DNA of 64,000 nt from Pycnopodia helianthoides (GCA_032158295.1 CM063243.1:1364001-1428000), one strand, 5' to 3'; counted from the first letter of the stretch, positions 12,401-22,472 are shown. The notes: a model not told the origin generated them from the letters alone. Numbers and translations are program-made.

Positions 12401-15400
12401 CTATCAAATTACCCACTGATAAATCAAATCAATTTGCGCTACCAAAAACAAAAAGCAGATATATGATCTTCATAAAGCACGAGATTTAAATATTTTTATT
12501 TAAAATGACAAATTTGTGGTAACTCAGCTATACAAGTTGTGAAATCCAAACTGCCCAAACAAAATGGCGATCAGTGTTTACAAATGAAAGGTACTGACAA
12601 TTCGAGAGTGTTATATACTGCCATGACTGCCCATAACGATGCACTAAACACATCAGTATAATTTACATAAAAGTCTGGTGTACAATTCACAGGTACCGGT
12701 AACGATATATATATATATATATAAAAATCTTTACACTTTGAAAAAAACTCTCGGGTCAGAGTTGACCTAGACTTGACTCAAGTCCCAATCCCGTGCCATC
12801 CCCAGAAAACTATTGGTTTGTGATACTTGGCATTCCCCAACCTGTTCCGCACGATTTCTCGATACAACGTGCAGAGTAAGAAACGACCTCGTCAAGTCCC
12901 ATTCTCGGGACCACATTTTGACGGCGAGCGCGCTTTGCTATACGGGTTGTTTGCTAGTTGGCGGGATATGCTTAGGGACCTCTTCGCTCGTCCCCAGCGC
13001 CTTGCCTTAAAACCAAAGGCGCTGGGATGGGCAAACGTATCGTTAACGTTAATGCTCAGTCCCATGCTCAGTCCCATCATGCATCACACTCACTCTGCAA
13101 GCACTGCACGCATGACGTACTTCCTAAACAAGAATCTGTGCATGCTGATTAGCCCATCCCAGCGGTCCTGGATAGGGCGCTGGGGCCGTGCGAAAGGGAG
13201 TCGCATGAGAACGGGACTTGAATCAAGTCTAGTGTTGACCCGGGTTCCGAGTCCAAGGGGGCCTGACCCATTTCCGGGTCAGCCGGAAAATGTTTTTAAA
13301 AAAATGGGATTTTATCTCAGATTCTGCGTTAGTTTGACCCATTTCTGGGTAATTTTGAAACTTATTCCGGGTCATACTGACCCAGAAACGGGTCAAGCTC
13401 CACCGGACCGGGATCCTTGACCCTTGACCCGAAGGTAGAGTGTATATTATTTGGTCCGCTTCAATGTTCGACATGTAATGTTCTGCCATGTATACACAGT
13501 TTATTCTTATGCGGTGCACTGTTAGTTACTACGGTTTCTTGAGACACTATACGACTCGGAACGATCACTGTCCCAAGGATTCTCTGTTCAAGGGCTCGTT
13601 CTTTCCCCCAAGAGATACTCAGACCGTGTCCGGCTCACGGTGGCTAGATCAGCCCGCCTGGCGACGCACAGGCAGCAGACGCCTGCAATCTAGCTGTGGC
13701 CAGCCGCAGCCGTAGTTCGACACGGCCCTCAACTGGAACGAAATTAAAAATGCATTTTGTCCAGATAATAAAACGTTGAACTATCGATAATGTGTCAATA
13801 TTATATTCAGGAGCGGGTGACGTTTACGGCGACATCTTCTGGAAGGACACCACGATCGGCCACGCTGCAGCAAACGTCAAGGCACTGACATACTGTGATC
13901 TACATAGCATTAGACGAGACGACCTGCTGGATGTGTTGAATTTCTACCACGCCTTTGCCAATTCCTTCGCGAGAAACATGGTCCTCACCTACAACCTCAG
14001 ACATCGAGTGAGTTGCAATCTTCTGAATAATGTTCACTCCATATTTCACGGCATCGTGGTTTGCCAAAGGAGGTTACCAAAAAAAAACCAGATCTTTACC
14101 ACTGATGGTTCTTTTGTCCAAAAATACATTCTTTGTGATTTCGTGTCAATCTCATCCTTATTTACCTGAACATCCTGTTTCAATGTCAATATCTTCCACA
14201 CCCATGATATGGTTACCCCATTTTGAAGTGACATAAAAAGCAAGTTCAGCACTACACATTTGTTTCGGATTTCTTTTGGGTTTAACAGTACTCTTGAGTA
14301 ATTACCAAAAGTATCCACTGCCTTTAAAGGGTGTGCACAACATTGGTAAGATTGAAAAAATAAAAATGTTAACAGATTTGCACATAACTTACATGGTATA
14401 AAGATCGTCATGGTGGGAAACTTCCCTTGAAATAGTTCTGCTTGAAATTTTTCAGTTTTTAGAAATTTATAGAGCAACTAGTTCTTGTCCAAAACCCGGT
14501 GTTTGAAAACAGTGAAAACATATAACGGGGTTTTTCACTATTTTCTCGTGACTCCGAAGACCGATTGAGCCTAAACTTTCACAAGTTTGTATTTCGTGTA
14601 TTATGTTGGGTCACATAAAGTGCAGACACTAGTCTTTGATAATTGCCAATGGTATACGTTTGCTTTAAGAATTAAACACGATAATAACAAGGGAGTTTGG
14701 CAATGTGTTGACACGTAATTGTCACATAGAGCTCTGGCGATTCACTCGCTGAACTCTCTCCGTACCTAATTGGTTCTTTTCAAATGTTAATTGCAGTAAT
14801 GTAAAACCTGTCTATAGGGCCAGCATGTCTTTTCATGATGCCCCCCGAGTTGTGACACGCAATGCGGCAAGAATTAATAATTCAACGTCTTGTCCATTGA
14901 AATTCCGAGGCAGTGTTTCAAATGATATCTTTATGCATCGTTGTAAACTAGACCACAGGGTAAATTTGAAAATAAATTTTTAAACAACTTGGACTCTACA
15001 CAGACTAGTTTGAAATTAAAGTGAAAACCAAACTAATTGGATTGAACACTTGCTTCTCTTGTTGTCTGCCTTGTATTTGTGCAAACCATTCCCACGTACT
15101 TCAGTTTCCAGAAAACATTAATAATGTAACTGACTATGCTGGTCAGTTATTACTTGTTTTCCCGCCAACTTGAAACATTTCGATGAAAATGCAATACATC
15201 AGTCACCTCTAGGGAAGATTGAATCCCGCACTTAAACCTCACACTGTCAGATAAAATCACAAGAAAATGCTCAACGCAGACGCAAACACAAATTGTCACC
15301 TCGGGTTATCCGGAGAATCTAATTACATTTCTAACTTCAATTTCCATAATTTTCCAGTTGGTGTTTCGAAAAGTAGCCGATGTGAAGCGAGAGCAGGCCG

Positions 15401-16431
15401 AGGCAGAGAAGCGGAAGAACGAACCACCCATCCCGGCGGATCATCCCGTAAGAAAAATGCTGAACAAGTTCCGTAAACTCAGCGATGTTCCGGAGAAGCG
15501 AACCCCCGGAATGGCTAACGATGTAGAGAAGGGTGAGAATGACATAGGGGCAATGTCTGTGCTGGCTCGCATGAAGGGACCCATGTTAAGGAGAGTGCCT
15601 GAAAACAATGCCAATGTTAAGGCCCCGGACAGAACTGCCAAACCTCAACCCATCATTGAGGACAAACCGGTGAAGAAACCTCCCGTTGAGCTGAACAACA
15701 AACCGATGTCCAAGTGGGGAGCCTTCAAGAAGCCCAACCAGCTCCGCAAGACCGAGTCGACGGATAGTGGAATATTGAAGAGTGATCAGAAACTCGATGA
15801 GATTGGTCGCCATGACAGTAAAGAAGGAACGAGCTCCATGAGTACCTCGTCCACAGACCAACAACTGCTCACAAGTCTCATGGAAATCAAAATCGAATTG
15901 AAGGAAGAGATCGAAAGTTTGAGTGTGAAAATGAACAGACTGGACGAGCAAATCGGAGACATTATTAAATTCTTTTCCCCCGATTCGTCTCCTTACTCAT
16001 CGATCGTGACCAGCTCGAACAGCTCTCGTGTCAGTTCAATGAACGAAGTGGTGGCCGGGTCACCGCAAAAGTCCTCTATAACAGTCAAAGTGCGCGAACA
16101 CGCTGACGGCTCGTCACGAACCGGCCAACAAAGTGCCGAGTCCGGTTCCAACTCTATGACCGCCTCCGGTTCCTCAGCGCTGTCCGGCGACCGCAAGAAG
16201 TCGAAAGACAGAAGGAACTCGAACGGGTCACGTGGCTCGAGTGGTTCCAGACACTCGAGCTCCAGCGAGACACGACGCACCGGTACACCGACGTCTCCAC
16301 CCGATCTCTCGGGTCCCCCTCCAGTAGAAAGCACCAACATCTTAGCACTTCTGGAACCTGATATTCAAAGGGAGTCCTTCTCCGACATAGAATCACCCCC
16401 AAGCCCAGACACACATGTGCCACAATTTTAA
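1968..16431 (+). CDS. KCNH1: Eag-type voltage-gated K+ channel (KCNH family), 5'-partial, 8 exons
   Basis: Pore-forming subunit of an ether-a-go-go potassium channel at the plasma membrane. Exons: 1968-2096, 4130-4259, 8694-9086, 9761-10172, 11053-11252, 11825-12077, 13811-14007, 15358-16431; every junction is AG/GT and phases agree except at the second exon, which is one base short. In order one reads the C-terminal half of the PAS domain, S1-S4, S5, a pore with filter SVGFGN, S6, the C-linker, a cyclic-nucleotide-binding homology domain ending in the TYNL intrinsic-ligand motif, and a low-complexity Ser-rich tail with a tetramerising coiled coil. About 930 residues are present; animal Eag proteins have roughly 950-1170, so only the N-terminal 80-100 residues (upstream exons) are missing. 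The PAS sequence, the C-linker and the YNL motif fit Eag (KCNH1/5) rather than Erg or Elk. Confidence 0.95.
2410..2802 (+). mobile_element. TTAA-bounded MITE, family A
   Basis: TTAA at both ends, termini aggaacattacagaattggt and complement; 393 bp. Lies in a KCNH intron. A diverged relative of the same group lies just upstream at about 2130-2400. Confidence 0.9.
3651..3917. mobile_element. GGGTCA-rich inverted-repeat element
   Basis: Starts actctaaaaacatcccggg and ends ttttttcagagt; the interior is a chain of GGGTCA/TGACCC words, many in palindromic pairs (gggtcaggctgaccc). Relatives at 5030-5345, 8084-8430 (interrupted), 9270-9468 and 12737-13442 (interrupted). Confidence 0.75.
4130..4259 (+). 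CDS. KCNH1: KCNH exon: PAS-to-S1 linker, with apparent 1-base deletion
   Basis: Acceptor AG at 4128-4129, donor GTAAGT at 4260. The first codons read GMGRFA, continuing the PAS exon; after that the reading frame that matches the family ([17 protein letters not shown]) is one base off, and the frame as written meets TAG at 4150. The later frame leaves in phase 0, exactly what the next exon (8694) needs. One base is therefore missing near 4146-4149, probably one C of a short C/G run (gccggcta). Given how intact the rest of the gene is, I favour a sequencing or assembly indel over a dead gene. Confidence 0.8.
4314..4483. mobile_element. MITE with CRE and YY1-like sites
   Basis: Inverted ends agaccttatgcacataacg / gacgtcatgcataaggtct; contains tgacgtca (CRE palindrome) and aagatggcggc (YY1-like). 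It starts 55 bp after the exon 4130-4259 donor. Relatives at 22641-22808, 34552-34600 (end only) and 62308-62684. Confidence 0.8.
4734..4905. mobile_element. Poly-C MITE copy
   Basis: C-tract, cagaagtaccccacccc, attcctgagattccca, acaatgaagacacaatagg: the shared modules of this family. Confidence 0.65.
5030..5345. mobile_element. GGGTCA-rich element, nested pair
   Basis: One GGGTCA element with a second one inserted: the second begins actctaaaaacgtctgggtc near 5199. Confidence 0.6.
5346..6432. other. KCNH intron sequence without recognised features
   Basis: AT-rich; a fragment of the poly-C MITE at about 6038-6076 is the only thing I recognise. Confidence 0.4.
6433..6471 (+). repeat. (AAT)n microsatellite
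   Basis: Uninterrupted aat triplets after a TE-like tail (ttgacactggccg). Confidence 0.95.
6478..6825. mobile_element. Two poly-C MITE copies, inverted
   Basis: Left copy tcctgagattcccagaacac, right copy tgtgtcttcattgtgtgctt; ends in gtatgggaacattggggg. Confidence 0.65.
6853..6968. mobile_element. GGGCCC/AATTTCAT element copy
   Basis: Ends gcagctctatgaaattgggcccgg, the signature of a very common local family that mimics gcttaagca palindromes. Confidence 0.6.
6990..7110 (+). mobile_element. tRNA-derived SINE fragment, type 2
   Basis: catctactctagaatgcgag then gtggattcgaatcccaccc: a tRNA T-arm/B-box, followed by a SINE body. Same family as 38808-38945. Confidence 0.55.
7785..8021. mobile_element. 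Degenerate TATA-flanked MITE copy
   Basis: Shares caacttttgatatgg, cctgccagga and catgatctata with the better-preserved copies at 20352-20683 and 32227-32545. Confidence 0.55.
8084..8430. mobile_element. GGGTCA element interrupted by a CGATTTCACAAA element
   Basis: Outer parts: gggtcattgacccagatcac and tgacccgtaaactctag; the insert is 8131-8272 (ctcgatttcacaaagag ... ctttgtgaaatcgac), an inverted-repeat family also at 26937-27077. Confidence 0.6.
8694..9086 (+). CDS. KCNH1: KCNH exon: S1-S3 of voltage sensor
   Basis: Acceptor cctcag at 8693, donor GTAAGT at 9087; 393 bp, phase 0 to 0. It starts [20 protein letters not shown], then S1 ([17 protein letters not shown]), S2 ([20 protein letters not shown]) and S3 ([15 protein letters not shown]). 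The acidic residues of S2 and S3 that pair with S4 arginines are present. This is the most strongly conserved stretch of the gene. Confidence 0.96.
9270..9468. mobile_element. GGGTCA-rich element
   Basis: Begins near gcggatcagaattgacccg and ends attctgactgg...tttcagagt; about 200 bp, in the intron between the S3 and S4 exons. Confidence 0.7.
9486..9682. mobile_element. GGGCCC/AATTTCAT element copy
   Basis: gggcccactttcatacagct at the left and cacctctatgaaattggacc at the right, as inverted ends. Confidence 0.7.
9761..10172 (+). CDS. KCNH1: KCNH exon: S4, S5, pore and start of S6
   Basis: Acceptor ccaacag at 9760, donor GTAAGT at 10173; phase 0 to 1. S4 is [19 protein letters not shown] with regularly spaced Arg/Lys; S5 includes [11 protein letters not shown]; the pore helix and K+ filter read [11 protein letters not shown]6 begins [10 protein letters not shown]. 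The S5-pore turret is short and lacks the long insert seen in Erg channels. Confidence 0.97.
10233..10622 (+). repeat. 20-bp minisatellite
   Basis: About 19 copies of gaaccgacatggaccgatac with minor variants, 50 bp into a KCNH intron. Because 20 is not a multiple of 3 and the unit has no stop in most frames, long open frames appear on both strands; these are artefacts. Confidence 0.95.
10890..10975 (-). mobile_element. tRNA-derived SINE head remnant
   Basis: On the - strand: ctcaagctctggtgttatca, as in the SINE head at 39348. Confidence 0.45.
11053..11252 (+). CDS. KCNH1: KCNH exon: end of S6 and C-linker
   Basis: Acceptor accgacag at 11052, donor GTAAAC at 11253; phase 1 to 0. The joined codon makes Ser and reading continues [17 protein letters not shown], the Eag S6 gate, followed by the C-linker helices ([26 protein letters not shown]) that couple the C-terminal ring to the gate. 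Confidence 0.96.
11255..11824. other. KCNH intron, no element recognised
   Basis: AT-rich; nothing recognised apart from tgacgtca-type words at 11610 and 11720. Confidence 0.4.
11825..12077 (+). CDS. KCNH1: KCNH exon: first part of cyclic-nucleotide-binding homology domain
   Basis: Acceptor ttaaag at 11824, donor GTAAGT at 12078; phase 0 to 1. It encodes [20 protein letters not shown] and the beta-roll strands ([32 protein letters not shown]). In Eag channels this domain does not need cyclic nucleotides. Confidence 0.96.
12078..12736. other. KCNH intron with short palindromic repeat and (TA)n
   Basis: An inverted pair around 12150-12295 (ttcgaatccacggcttcgg / agccgtgaattcgaaatgg) forms a small MITE; a TA tract lies at 12706-12722. 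Confidence 0.5.
12737..13442. mobile_element. GGGTCA element interrupted by another inverted-repeat element
   Basis: Outer element: 12737-12770 and 13231-13442. Insert 12771-13230 has ends tagacttgactcaagtccc / gggacttgaatcaagtcta and a strong internal hairpin around 12990-13035 (ccccagcgccttg / caaaggcgctggg). Confidence 0.65.
13560..13725. other. GC-rich intron segment of unknown origin
   Basis: Base composition stands out from the surrounding AT-rich intron; no protein or repeat recognised. Confidence 0.3.
13811..14007 (+). CDS. KCNH1: KCNH exon: end of CNB homology domain with intrinsic ligand
   Basis: Acceptor tattcag at 13810, donor GTGAGT at 14008; phase 1 to 0. It reads [13 protein letters not shown] then [20 protein letters not shown] and ends LTYNLRHR. 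The Tyr-Asn-Leu triplet is the built-in ligand that fills the nucleotide pocket in Eag channels. Confidence 0.96.
14324..14668. mobile_element. TTAA-bounded MITE, family B
   Basis: TTAA at both ends; contains tcactattttctcgtgac. Related to 23730-24094 and 33951-34295. Confidence 0.7.
14669..15357. other. Last KCNH intron, no element recognised
   Basis: AT-rich sequence up to the acceptor of the last exon. Confidence 0.4.
15358..16431 (+). CDS. KCNH1: KCNH terminal exon: cytoplasmic tail and tetramerisation coiled coil
   Basis: Acceptor tttccag at 15357; open to TAA at 16429-16431, 357 residues. It starts [20 protein letters not shown], the conserved post-CNBHD helix, followed by a basic/Pro-rich linker, the TDSGIL-type motif ([18 protein letters not shown]) and a heptad-rich stretch about residues 170-205 ([20 protein letters not shown]) equivalent to the Eag tetramerising coiled coil. 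The last 150 residues are Ser/Gly/Thr-rich and probably disordered, ending in a Pro-rich acidic tip. Codon use is GC-richer than the flanking introns, as expected for real coding sequence. Confidence 0.95.
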   Translation: MVFRKVADVKREQAEAEKRKNEPPIPADHPVRKMLNKFRKLSDVPEKRTPGMANDVEKGENDIGAMSVLARMKGPMLRRVPENNANVKAPDRTAKPQPIIEDKPVKKPPVELNNKPMSKWGAFKKPNQLRKTESTDSGILKSDQKLDEIGRHDSKEGTSSMSTSSTDQQLLTSLMEIKIELKEEIESLSVKMNRLDEQIGDIIKFFSPDSSPYSSIVTSSNSSRVSSMNEVVAGSPQKSSITVKVREHADGSSRTGQQSAESGSNSMTASGSSALSGDRKKSKDRRNSNGSRGSSGSRHSSSSETRRTGTPTSPPDLSGPPPVESTNILALLEPDIQRESFSDIESPPSPDTHVPQF

Positions 16432-17369
16432 TCTGTTTGTTTTTTTTAAAAACAATCTTATCATTAATGTTTACCATTTTTATAGACACAGTTTATTAAA
16501 TGTAGTGTGTGTGTGAAAAAAATATATAGCGTACGCTAAGTATAACTCCCAATTATACTTCACTGTGAACTGCCGACTCGACATGATGTTGGATTGTTTC
16601 GATATAGCTGCTGTGTGGAAGTTATTATGCAATTAATTCATGGCCCCGTATAAATATCACATTCGGCGGGCTAATGTGTTAAAAGAATTGGTTTAAAGTG
16701 CTTGTGAAATTCGCAGGGGTTGTCCTGTCAATCTGATGTGTGCAGAATCAAAGTAATAGATTGATAACAAGGGAAAACGCACAGACTTAAGCAAATACAT
16801 GTTTTGGCGAGATATTTTCTAAGGAGCCAAAGAGAACAACCAAAAAGTATGCAACGAAGACGAGAAGTCACGAGAGTATGCAACAAAGACGAGAATCCAG
16901 GAGATGGTTTGTGGATAAAACGCTGTGGGTGTTATCAGGGAACATTTTGACTATAGTGAAGAATGATTTTAATGACAAATCAAGCAATAAGGAACGTGTA
17001 GCGGAGGATTTAAAAGTCATTGGTTCTTAAATCATTTCATTTTGGCTGTCATCAAAAATTGTAGATAAAACTATGTTCTGTAGAAGGGGCAAACTTGTAG
17101 AACTGTTTGCATGTAGATTTGTTAAACAGGATAAGTACGGCACGTTTGCAAAGTCATATGACATTGCCTTTTTAATTTTGTTTTAAACATATTTTTCTGA
17201 TTTAATTGCAAGAAAGCTACTCAAGAGTAAAATATCATTTTATTGTATGATGTTGCTGTGGATCTTCACTGCGTAGAAGAAAGTGAAACACCCACATTTA
17301 CCACCCAAGGAAAGAAGAAACTTTAAAAAAAATAAGTTAAACCTTTTCCAACAAACGACAATGCAAACA
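16432..17369. other. KCNH 3' UTR and downstream sequence
   Basis: AT-rich; no convincing AATAAA close to the stop. The UTR end cannot be placed from sequence alone. Confidence 0.4.
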
Positions 17370-17899
17370 GTGATATCTACGGAGCTCTGGAGGTGCCATC
17401 CAACTTGATGAGATCATAAACAATTTACTGCAGAATGACAACATCAAAAACGTAAGATAACGACATCTTGAGATAATTTATCTCGAGATGACGACATCTT
17501 GAAAGTAGAATTTCGTCTTCCAGATAAATTTCGTCTCGGGATGATGACACCCTGAAAGAAGGTTGTCGTCACCATACTTGTCGACATCTTACTTCCTTGA
17601 TGTCGACATCTTAAGAGGAAGTATATCGGGAAGACGACATTTTTATTTTGAGGTTGTCGTCATCCTGAGATAGTTTATCTTGAGTTCTCGACATTTTCAG
17701 GATGTTGTCATTCCGAGATCCCAGGAAGTCGACATCTTACTTCATTGATGTCGACATCCTAATGAGGAAGTATATCGGGAAGACGACATTTTTGTTGTAA
17801 GATGTCGTCATCTTACGTTTATGATGTCATCATTCTGCAGTAAATTTTTTCTAGATCTCAACACGTCGGATGGCACTTTCACAGCTCCGTAGATATCAC
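17370..17899. mobile_element. Palindromic element rich in GATGTCGACATC-like words
   Basis: Outer inverted ends gtgatatctacggagct / agctccgtagatatcac; next inner arms ttactgcagaatgacaacat / atgatgtcatcattctgcag. The interior repeats gacgacatctt / aagatgtcgtc many times. 530 bp, noncoding. Confidence 0.8.
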
Positions 17900-18175
17900 A
17901 CCGCCCAATACTATAAAGATAAAGTAATTCCATTGTAACTACAGTTCATGCAAGCAACTCAGTTTGTATCCTCCTGACCGTCTTTTGGGGGCGAGCGGGA
18001 CTAGGGTGCACGTTATTTCTCATATCGTTGTCCGTGTGGTTAGTAAGCTCGTTACATACAACCTGCGTTCCAATGTTATGCACAGTACACTATGGAAATT
18101 GTACAAAACAATTTAAAGATGAACTGTTCAAAATAATTTGAAGGTTTTAACAGATTACTGTTGGGTGTTGTGTAT

Positions 18176-18268
18176 TTGTTTGTTTGTTTTGTTTGTTTTG
18201 TTTGTTTTGTTTGTTTGTTTGTTTGTTTGTTTTGTTTTGTTTGTTTGTTTGTTTGTTTGTTTTGTTTT
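18176..18268 (+). repeat. (TTTG)n / (TTTTG)n microsatellite
   Basis: About 90 bp of tttg and ttttg words. Confidence 0.95.
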
Positions 18269-18769
18269 TATGATTCCCTATCTGTTTCGGTTAGATATTA
18301 CAGAGAGAATAATTCTGCTTTGATTTATTGGAGCCGACCTCATTACAAATGGGGTCGCCGCCCGCCGGAAGTATTTTTAAATACATGTATTTGTTTAAAT
18401 CCCTGATATAAAGCGTCACTAGCTGGGCAGGAACCGAAGTTGAATCCTAGTTACTTGAGCTGTTAGTGTGCGTCCTATTTAAGCTCCCGGTCCATAACCA
18501 CCATCATGTGTGCTTACAAGATAGACATATGGGGTGATTTTTAGTAGAAAATGTTCTTGTGGGGTATTTTTAACAGGAACGTTTTTTTTAAAGGGACTAT
18601 AGAAAACACATCGGGAAAGCCCACAGTGTCGATCTACTATAAAACATTCACGTTTTCTATAGGCACCCTGCTAAATGCATCAAAATGCAAGACAGTTGAA
18701 ATGAAAACAAGCTAAAATGCAGATAAAGGCGCAACAGTGAATTCTGTTGCATTGTGAGGTGAATTTGTG

Positions 18770-18960
18770 TCAGCCTTGGCACTCACTTAGTGCTCGATAT
18801 ACACAGAATACTGTACCCCCCCCCCCCAAAGTGTCTTCATTGTGTTCTGGACATCTTAGGAATTAATTACAGGATTTCGGGGCGGGGTACTTCTGTACAA
18901 GAGGGAGAGAGTGCATAGGAACATTTTTTTTTGGGGGGGTGGGGGTACTGGCGACTCTCT
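18770..18960. mobile_element. Poly-C MITE copy
   Basis: C-tract, gtgtcttcattgtgttctgg, ggtacttctgtacaagag and a G-rich end. Confidence 0.6.
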
Positions 18961-18980
18961 GTATGCCGCAAAGCGGCCGG

Positions 18981-20347
18981 TACTGGAAACTTACCCGGCT
19001 AAATTCACCAATATTCATTGAAGTTTGCCTTGTACATGATGGGCCTTCACCCCGTGAAATACAGCACAAACAGAGTTTGGAACACATGATCAGAACGTAC
19101 TACGTTATTTGAGATTCACTAAGCATGGATCCATTTTGAACTTGGAACTTCGTATATGTAAATTTACAAATAATATATGCTAGATAAAATATGTAATCAT
19201 ACTGGTGAAAAAAAATGGGCAAACTGGAAGATTCGACCAAACTGTGCAGTATCAAAATGCAGCCTAAGACGCAAATGTATCCAAAACCTGCGCCTAAATG
19301 CAGCCCGGGTTCTGTGCTACATAAAGGTTCCACAGTACATTTAGGGTTCAGACTACATTTAGGTTCCGACTAAATTTGGGTTCCAGACTACATTTGGGTT
19401 CCATATTACAATGAGAATCCATACTACATTTAAGTTCCAGACTACACTTAGGTTTCAGACTACACGGTAGGTGTCACACACACAACTGACAGTTTTGTAG
19501 TGCAAATTAGTGAAAAAAAGCAAAGCAAATCCAAGATTAAAAACCCAAATGTGTGAATCTTATAGAAAATTGAATTCATCTTGTAAATTCCCATGTTAAA
19601 TAACCGCGGTGAATGGTTGCAATTTAGTAATCAAAGCAGTTCGGACTTTCAGATAATCTTAACTAATTGAAGTGATGGATGATTACGACTATTACCGCGA
19701 TCAAATGCCATTAAGAAACGAGCGCGGATTAATGTAAATAATAACGTGATGTATTTATTATTACGAAATTAATTGATTTAACTATGATATTGCTTCGTAA
19801 TTTAATATTAAGCATGTGCAATTTATTAATGAATTATATTTGACCATTATTCATGATGATTCTTAGAGACTCAGTGTGATATACATATATATATATATAT
19901 GTATATATATATTTAGGCAAGTGCCTTGTTGCGAGATGGAATTGGTGATTGTATTTAAAACAAAATTCTTGTACAAAATGTAATAATGAATTCTTTATAT
20001 TTCCAATACTGTACAGCACTATTATTATGACGTCATACTAAACCACTGCTCGTGTCTTTCGGACCAGAATGACCTGATCATGTCTTTGAATTTGACTTTG
20101 TTTCTTCGGTATTTTGTAGTATTAACTACACAGCCTCGATTTGGCTGTGTCTTCATTGTTCCTTCTGACTACCATAGTAGCTATAAAATTATTTGATTAA
20201 TGACTTTAGCGCCCAATTTAAGGTAGTTAAAAACGGGGAAGAGTTTATTCTCGTCAAAGACGAGCTGGTTTCGCTTCATTTGTTTTACTATTTGCTGTCT
20301 TCGAAGTCATCTCCTCAATCCTAACTTCTTGATGACCTATCCCTGCA
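18981..20347. other. Intergenic, AT-rich
   Basis: A short direct series at 19320-19470 repeats ccagactacatttgggtt-like words (about 20-22 bp units); a TA tract lies at 19880-19912. No gene seen. Confidence 0.45.
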
Positions 20348-20351
20348 TATA

Positions 20352-20683
20352 GACGATGTGACCTGTGACATCACATGCTTACAAAAGAGCCACAGAGCCT
20401 GGACTTCCGGCGGGCACATTTGTACACAGCTCAATGGAAGAATACAACAAATCTTATGTCTTATGGAGATCGCACTGTCTGATTTTCCTCAACTTTTGAT
20501 ATGAAGAAAGGGGGGGGGGAATCGCAAAAGCTGTACAGCTGTTGCTTTTGTAAATTTTGAATTTATGTGAAAATTATGACACAAAATATAAATGTTCCCA
20601 TTGAGCCTGTGTAGCATCTTGCCCGCCAGGAATAGCATTATAATGTACGAGGTCACCACTCTGTAAACAAATGTAACATGGTC
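20352..20683. mobile_element. TATA-flanked MITE
   Basis: TATA at 20348-20351 and 20684-20687; ends gacgatgtgac / acatggtc. Near-identical over its length to the inverse of 32227-32545. Confidence 0.8.
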
Positions 20684-20944
20684 TATACAAAACGGACTCT
20701 AGAAACTTAGAAAGATAAAGATTTCAAACTAACACAAACTGACTTATTGGGCAACAATCGGAGGAGTTTCCCCCCATTTTGATTGCATGAATGGGGGCAA
20801 GCAGTATTGAATTCAAAAAAGGAATCCAATTTTATGGACCCTAATGAAGAGAACGACTCACCTCTGATCGCAGTCTGTGTAACCGGTTTGATTCCCACCT
20901 CGGACGCGGGGCCTCCCGTGTGGATATTGGTTTCTAGTCTCTAC

Positions 20945-21072
20945 CTGGGCCCAATTTCATAGCTCTGCTTACCGCGGATTTCTGCGCTTACTACGGAGCC
21001 CTTGTAGCACATAATTCTATGATACGTAAGCGCAGAAATCCGCGGTAAGCAGAGTCATGAAATTGGGCCCAG
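20945..21072. mobile_element. Near-perfect palindrome of the GGGCCC/AATTTCAT family
   Basis: Arms ctgggcccaatttcatagct and its near complement at 21072 going back; long arms of about 55 bp with the core gcttaccgcggatttctgcgc in both orientations. It could form a very stable hairpin. Confidence 0.85.
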
Positions 21073-21565
21073 ATCTAGTTTTCGTTTTTAAGGGTTTTCC
21101 TTAACACATCGACAACTGAACATTTCTTCATCATCTTCTCTGCACAGGTTTCTTCAGGCCTACGGGTTACAGTGCTAGTCTTTTCTGACGATCCATTTGT
21201 TTCATTAACAGAATTTTAATACTAACAATTTTAATAAATGAAGAGTTATCATCTTCATAATTGTTATCAAATAGCAGTTATAATTCAAACTTAATCAACC
21301 TTAATCAAACTTAATCAAATTTTCATTTTACGTTCTTCATCTTCAGAAATTTCATTTTTTAAAGATAGAGTATTACAGTATTAAGTGCTTATCAATATTA
21401 ATGCATGTTAAAAGATGTTATTCTTTCTGCATCCGTTTCTGGAAACAGTCGTCGGCATCAGGTTGGATTCTACAAATAGAATCCACATATATTTATTCCT
21501 CTTTGGATTTACTAATTAATAGTAAATTCGGTTCCAAACGTAAAATGAGTATTCAGCTCAATAGG

Positions 21566-21891
21566 GCCCAATTTTAATGAGCTGCTTAAAGCACAAAAAG
21601 TAGCTAAGCATAACACATTTATGCTTACCAGAATAAGGTTACCAACCAAACTACCTAGTCACAACACAATTTGTGAATGGTATCCTGCGTATTCCTGCTG
21701 AGCAGAAATTTGTTAAGCCACTTTTTTTATGCTGAGCATAACAAAAATATGCTTACCAGAATAAGGTTACCAACCAAACTACCTAGTCACATCACAATTT
21801 GTGACTGGTACCCTGCATATTCCTGCTAAGCAGAAGATTGTTGAGCAAATTGTTTTCTTTTCTGCTTAAGCAGCTCTATGAAATTGGGCCC
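21566..21891. mobile_element. GGGCCC/AATTTCAT element with internal duplication
   Basis: gggcccaattttaatgagct at the left, gcagctctatgaaattgggc at the right; an internal ~120-bp block (agcataacac...atgcttaccagaataagg) is present twice. Confidence 0.75.
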
Positions 21892-22302
21892 TGACGTTGA
21901 ATGGTGAATGCTCCATTACATTGTGTAATATCGGGTTGCTGACTTAAAATCGCCTTCGTTAACCATTTCTGTTGATCATTGAGTAAAGTCATGTTATAGA
22001 TAACTTCAAAAAGTTTACGGTCCGCCTGGCTTGTCATGAGCAATTTGTAATCAATTGGTTGTGAACTTGCGATGAGCAAAGCAAAAGATTACCTCACAAA
22101 CTGATGGTGGAGTTCGTTTCTATTCACCTCAAAATCAAAGTTGCCTCGTAATTTTGTTACTCAAACCATAGAGTAAGGACAGCTCAAACCGTGGCATACT
22201 TTATCTAAGTAGAAGCTTTTCACGTTGAATATAACACCAAAGTACGTGTTATCATTGAGAGGTTCGATAAGCCTGGCCTACTCGCAATTAAGGATTAGTC
22301 AG

Positions 22303-22472
22303 AATCAGAAACGCGTTAATCGCATTTGGGCAACGCCTTCGATTAGCTATTCATGAAATGAATCAGAAACACATTAATCGCGTTGGACAACGCCTTCAAT
22401 TAGCTATTCATGAAATGAATCAGAAACACATTAATCGCGTTGGACAACGCCTTCGATTAGTTATTCATGAAA
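22303..22472 (+). repeat. 57-bp tandem repeat, three copies
   Basis: Unit starts aatcagaaacacattaatcg; copies at 22303, 22361 and 22418. Confidence 0.9.

Noticed and set aside
15586..16489. Several - strand ORFs over the last KCNH exon
   Set aside because: Antisense shadows of a GC-rich coding exon.
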